Shown here: positions 5,751 to 7,789 of the stretch, one piece after another | Layout of the letters: each line of letters starts with the position of its first letter | How positions within the stretch are numbered: the stretch's first letter is position 1 | Assembly: GCA_002353835.1 (NCBI GenBank) | Contig: DEKL01000065.1 | Coordinates: 1,707-9,495 of the forward strand | Length of the DNA: 7,789 nt | Reading direction: 5' to 3' | Source: Alphaproteobacteria bacterium UBA2723 | GTDB taxonomy: Bacteria > Pseudomonadota > Alphaproteobacteria > RF32 > CAG-239 | Notes under the pieces: generated by a model | Told to the model about the DNA's origin: nothing | Databases searched by the model: none | The model's input: only the letters and a program-made list of their open reading frames with translations | Translations under genes and position numbers: made by a program

Positions 5751-6732
5751 AGGCTTTTTGATGATTTTCCTTAAACAGTGAGAAGAAAATACCGCCAAAG
5801 AGAAGAGCAAAGGTTATGGCGAGCGAGTGCCATGTTTGCAGATGAATTCCGATAAACGGTAAGAAAATCTTAGCACCGATAAAGATGAGCACAATAGAAA
5901 GCGCATGTTTTAAGTAAATAAAACGGTGAACGGCCGCTTCCAGCAGAAAATACAGCGCTCTTAAGCCCAAAATTGCGAAAATGTTACTGGTATAAACAAT
6001 GAACACATCTTCGGTTAATAAGAAAATTGCCGGAATACTGTCAAGCGCGAAAACCACGTCCATCAACTCTATCGTAATTAAGGCAAACAGCAACGGGGTA
6101 ATGTAATGTTTTCCCTTTTTTACGGTGATAAAATGCGGTCCGTCAATTTGATGTGTTACTGGAAGATACTTTTCTATTGTCTTGTAAATACGACTATTTT
6201 TAATTTTTTCCTCGTTGTTTTCTTCTTCAGCATTTTGCTGATGATCCATAATCATTTTCGTTCCGGTATAGATTAAGAACGCGGAGAACAGATATAATAC
6301 CCAATGGAAATTGGAAATAAGCGCTTCACCGACACCAATCAGTAAGGCACGCATCACAATTGCGCCCAAAATACCCCAAAACAGCACGCGGTGTTGGTAA
6401 ATTCTCGGTACACCGATACTGGTAAAAATAACCGACATCACGAAAATATTATCCATGGATAAACTTTTTTCGACCAAGAAACCGGTGAAATATTCCATAG
6501 CTTTGGATGTGCCTTCTTCATACCATACAAACACGCCGAATAAAAGACCGGCACCGATATATGCCACGCAAACCCATAAAGTATGTGCAAAACTCGGAAC
6601 CTCATTTTTGCGATTGAAAACAAATAAATCCAAGAATAACAATACTAAAACCGCTATGGCAAAGCATGTCCACATCAGTCCTTGTGAAAGAACAGCGTGG
6701 TGTGTAAATGAATATTCAAAATTTTCTAACAT
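5749..6732 (-). CDS. TerC/Alx-family integral membrane protein (probable manganese exporter)
   Basis: A 327-residue TerC-family protein, close in length to E. coli Alx (about 320). Family members such as Alx and Bacillus TerC homologues are linked to manganese efflux and to metalation of secreted proteins. Around nine membrane helices are predicted, in two halves split by a charged cytoplasmic loop (about 162-209, NAEEENNEEKIKNSR). Each half carries the signature: VEKSLSMDNIFV (87-98, with D94 and N95) and IELMDVVFALDSIPA (221-235, with E222, D225, D231), the acidic residues expected to line the ion path. ATG 6732 has AGGA 7 bases upstream. The gene follows galE by 25 bases and precedes the polytopic membrane gene by 9, so it appears to be the middle gene of an operon. 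No manganese riboswitch fits in the short gap before it. Substrate is inferred from the family. Confidence 0.93.
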   Translation of the reverse strand: MLENFEYSFTHHAVLSQGLMWTCFAIAVLVLLFLDLFVFNRKNEVPSFAHTLWVCVAYIGAGLLFGVFVWYEEGTSKAMEYFTGFLVEKSLSMDNIFVMSVIFTSIGVPRIYQHRVLFWGILGAIVMRALLIGVGEALISNFHWVLYLFSAFLIYTGTKMIMDHQQNAEEENNEEKIKNSRIYKTIEKYLPVTHQIDGPHFITVKKGKHYITPLLFALITIELMDVVFALDSIPAIFLLTEDVFIVYTSNIFAILGLRALYFLLEAAVHRFIYLKHALSIVLIFIGAKIFLPFIGIHLQTWHSLAITFALLFGGIFFSLFKENHQKA

Positions 6733-6757
6733 TTTTCTATCCTATTAAATTAGCTTA

Positions 6758-7726
6758 TTAAATTTCCAAATTCCAAACCGTACGGACAATATCCTCAATA
6801 TTGGTATAGTTAGGCTTCCAACCCAACAATTCAAATGCCTTATCAGCCTTTGCCGTGAGCATGGCCGGATCACCGGCACGGCGCGGCGCATAGTCATAGT
6901 TAAGTTTTTTGCCGATAACTTTTTCTGTTGCCGCAATAACTTCATTAACGCTGGTGCCTTTACCGGTACCGAGATTAAGTGCAAAGGAAGATTTTTCCGT
7001 CATCAATTTGCGCATTGCCGCCGTATGTGCTTTGGCTAAATCGGAAACATGCACATAGTCACGAATACACGTTCCGTCCGGTGTATCATAATCATTACCG
7101 AAAACAGAAAGCTTTTCCCTTTTACCGGTGGCAACTTCCATGATAATTGGTAAGAGATTTTGCGGATTACGTTCACGTCCGGTAATGGATTTATCCGCCG
7201 CATAACCGACAGCGTTAAAATATCTTAAAGCCGCATAATTAAGTTTGCCGAGTTTGGCAAACCATGCCATATTTTGCTCAATGGCATACTTGGTATAGCC
7301 GTAATAATTAATCGGGTTAATCGGATGATTTTCATCAATCGGTGTATATTCAGGCATACCGTAAACGGCGGCAGATGACGAAAAAACAATATGTTGCACG
7401 CCGTTTTTAATCATAGAGTTTAAGATATTGATAGCGCCGGAAATATTATTTTCAGCGTAAATCTCCGGTTTTTCCATAGATTCGCCGACCGCTTTTTTTG
7501 CTGCCAGATGCACAACCCCGTCAATATTTTGAGCCATTGCCTTATCAAGAGTATTTTTATCTAAAATGTCTCCCTCTATAAAATCGGCTCCTTTCAATAA
7601 GTTAACCTTATCGCCGGAAGAGAGGTTATCATAAACCAAAACCTCAAACCCTTCTTCAAGAAGTTGCTTTTGCACATGACTGCCGATATAACCGGCACCA
7701 CCGGCAACCAAAATTTTTTTTGCCAT
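6758..7726 (-). CDS. galE: UDP-glucose 4-epimerase
   Basis: Interconverts UDP-glucose and UDP-galactose with tightly bound NAD+, supplying galactose for envelope glycans or the Leloir pathway. A short-chain dehydrogenase-type Rossmann fold is evident: GGAGYIG at 9-15 binds NAD, D33 (VYDNLSSG) holds the adenosine ribose, and the catalytic set is S116-S118 in FSSSAAVYG plus Y142-x-x-x-K146 (YGYTK). Substrate-side signatures are LRYFNAVG (167-174) and DGTCIRDYVHVSDL (217-230). At 322 residues it is of ordinary length (E. coli 338). ATG 7726 is preceded by AAGGA at 8 bases. No gal operon partners (galK, galT) are present; instead terC and an unknown membrane protein follow, so a glycan-building role seems likelier than galactose catabolism. 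The 63 bases upstream to the window edge show no promoter I can defend. Confidence 0.95.
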   Translation of the reverse strand: MAKKILVAGGAGYIGSHVQKQLLEEGFEVLVYDNLSSGDKVNLLKGADFIEGDILDKNTLDKAMAQNIDGVVHLAAKKAVGESMEKPEIYAENNISGAINILNSMIKNGVQHIVFSSSAAVYGMPEYTPIDENHPINPINYYGYTKYAIEQNMAWFAKLGKLNYAALRYFNAVGYAADKSITGRERNPQNLLPIIMEVATGKREKLSVFGNDYDTPDGTCIRDYVHVSDLAKAHTAAMRKLMTEKSSFALNLGTGKGTSVNEVIAATEKVIGKKLNYDYAPRRAGDPAMLTAKADKAFELLGWKPNYTNIEDIVRTVWNLEI

Positions 7727-7789
7727 AAATAATGTCCTTTTTTATAAAAATGACCTCTAAACTGCTCCGCTTGTAACACATATTGCCTG

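Noticed and set aside
7727..7789. TATAAA near 7741-7749 (minus) as a galE promoter
   Set aside because: No acceptable -35 lies 15-19 bases upstream, the site is too close to the RBS, and galE may be transcribed from beyond the window.
1..7789. Insertion sequence, phage, CRISPR or attachment site marking the pyr block as mobile
   Set aside because: No transposase, terminal inverted repeat, direct repeat pair or tRNA is visible near its borders; transfer is argued from composition and family type only.

Overview
The window is an ordinary, gene-dense chromosomal segment from an AT-rich Gram-negative bacterium. I see no transposase, phage gene, CRISPR array, tRNA or rRNA. Most genes have clear Shine-Dalgarno sites (AGGAGG, AAGGAG, AGAGGA) and sampled rows of about 37-40% GC. 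A proteobacterial-type IspA and compact operons fit a low-GC (alpha)proteobacterium, perhaps a gut or uncultured lineage, but this placement is an inference from memory of protein resemblance.

Layout on the + strand, left end: the 3' part of an IspA-type polyprenyl diphosphate synthase (1-615), then a monocistronic unknown gene (715-1134) with a good extended -10 promoter, a near-perfect RBS and a strong terminator. Middle: a divergent pyrF (minus, 1246-2109) / pyrE (plus, 2287-2940) pair covering the last two steps of UMP synthesis. It is fired from two back-to-back sigma70-like promoters and closed off on both sides by hairpin terminators. The pair differs from everything around it: sampled rows are about 50-60% GC, neither gene has a Shine-Dalgarno site, and PyrF is the long 'type 2' OMP decarboxylase resembling Bacteroidetes enzymes. 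It is best read as a horizontally acquired pyrimidine cassette.

Right part, all on the minus strand. First, a tight two-gene unit encodes a four-helix inner-membrane protein with a periplasmic CxxC (3624-4154) and a soluble helical protein with conserved-looking E/H/C/H residues (3015-3611); this uncharacterised pair is the best candidate for a new system here. Second, a galE (6758-7726) - terC/alx (5749-6732) - large polytopic membrane protein (4243-5739) run has 25- and 9-base gaps and probably forms an operon linking UDP-galactose supply, TerC-type metal export and a possible GT-C-like envelope protein.

No gene-free stretch exceeds 300 bases. The longest gap is the 177-base pyrF/pyrE divergent region, which holds both promoters and a small leader hairpin.
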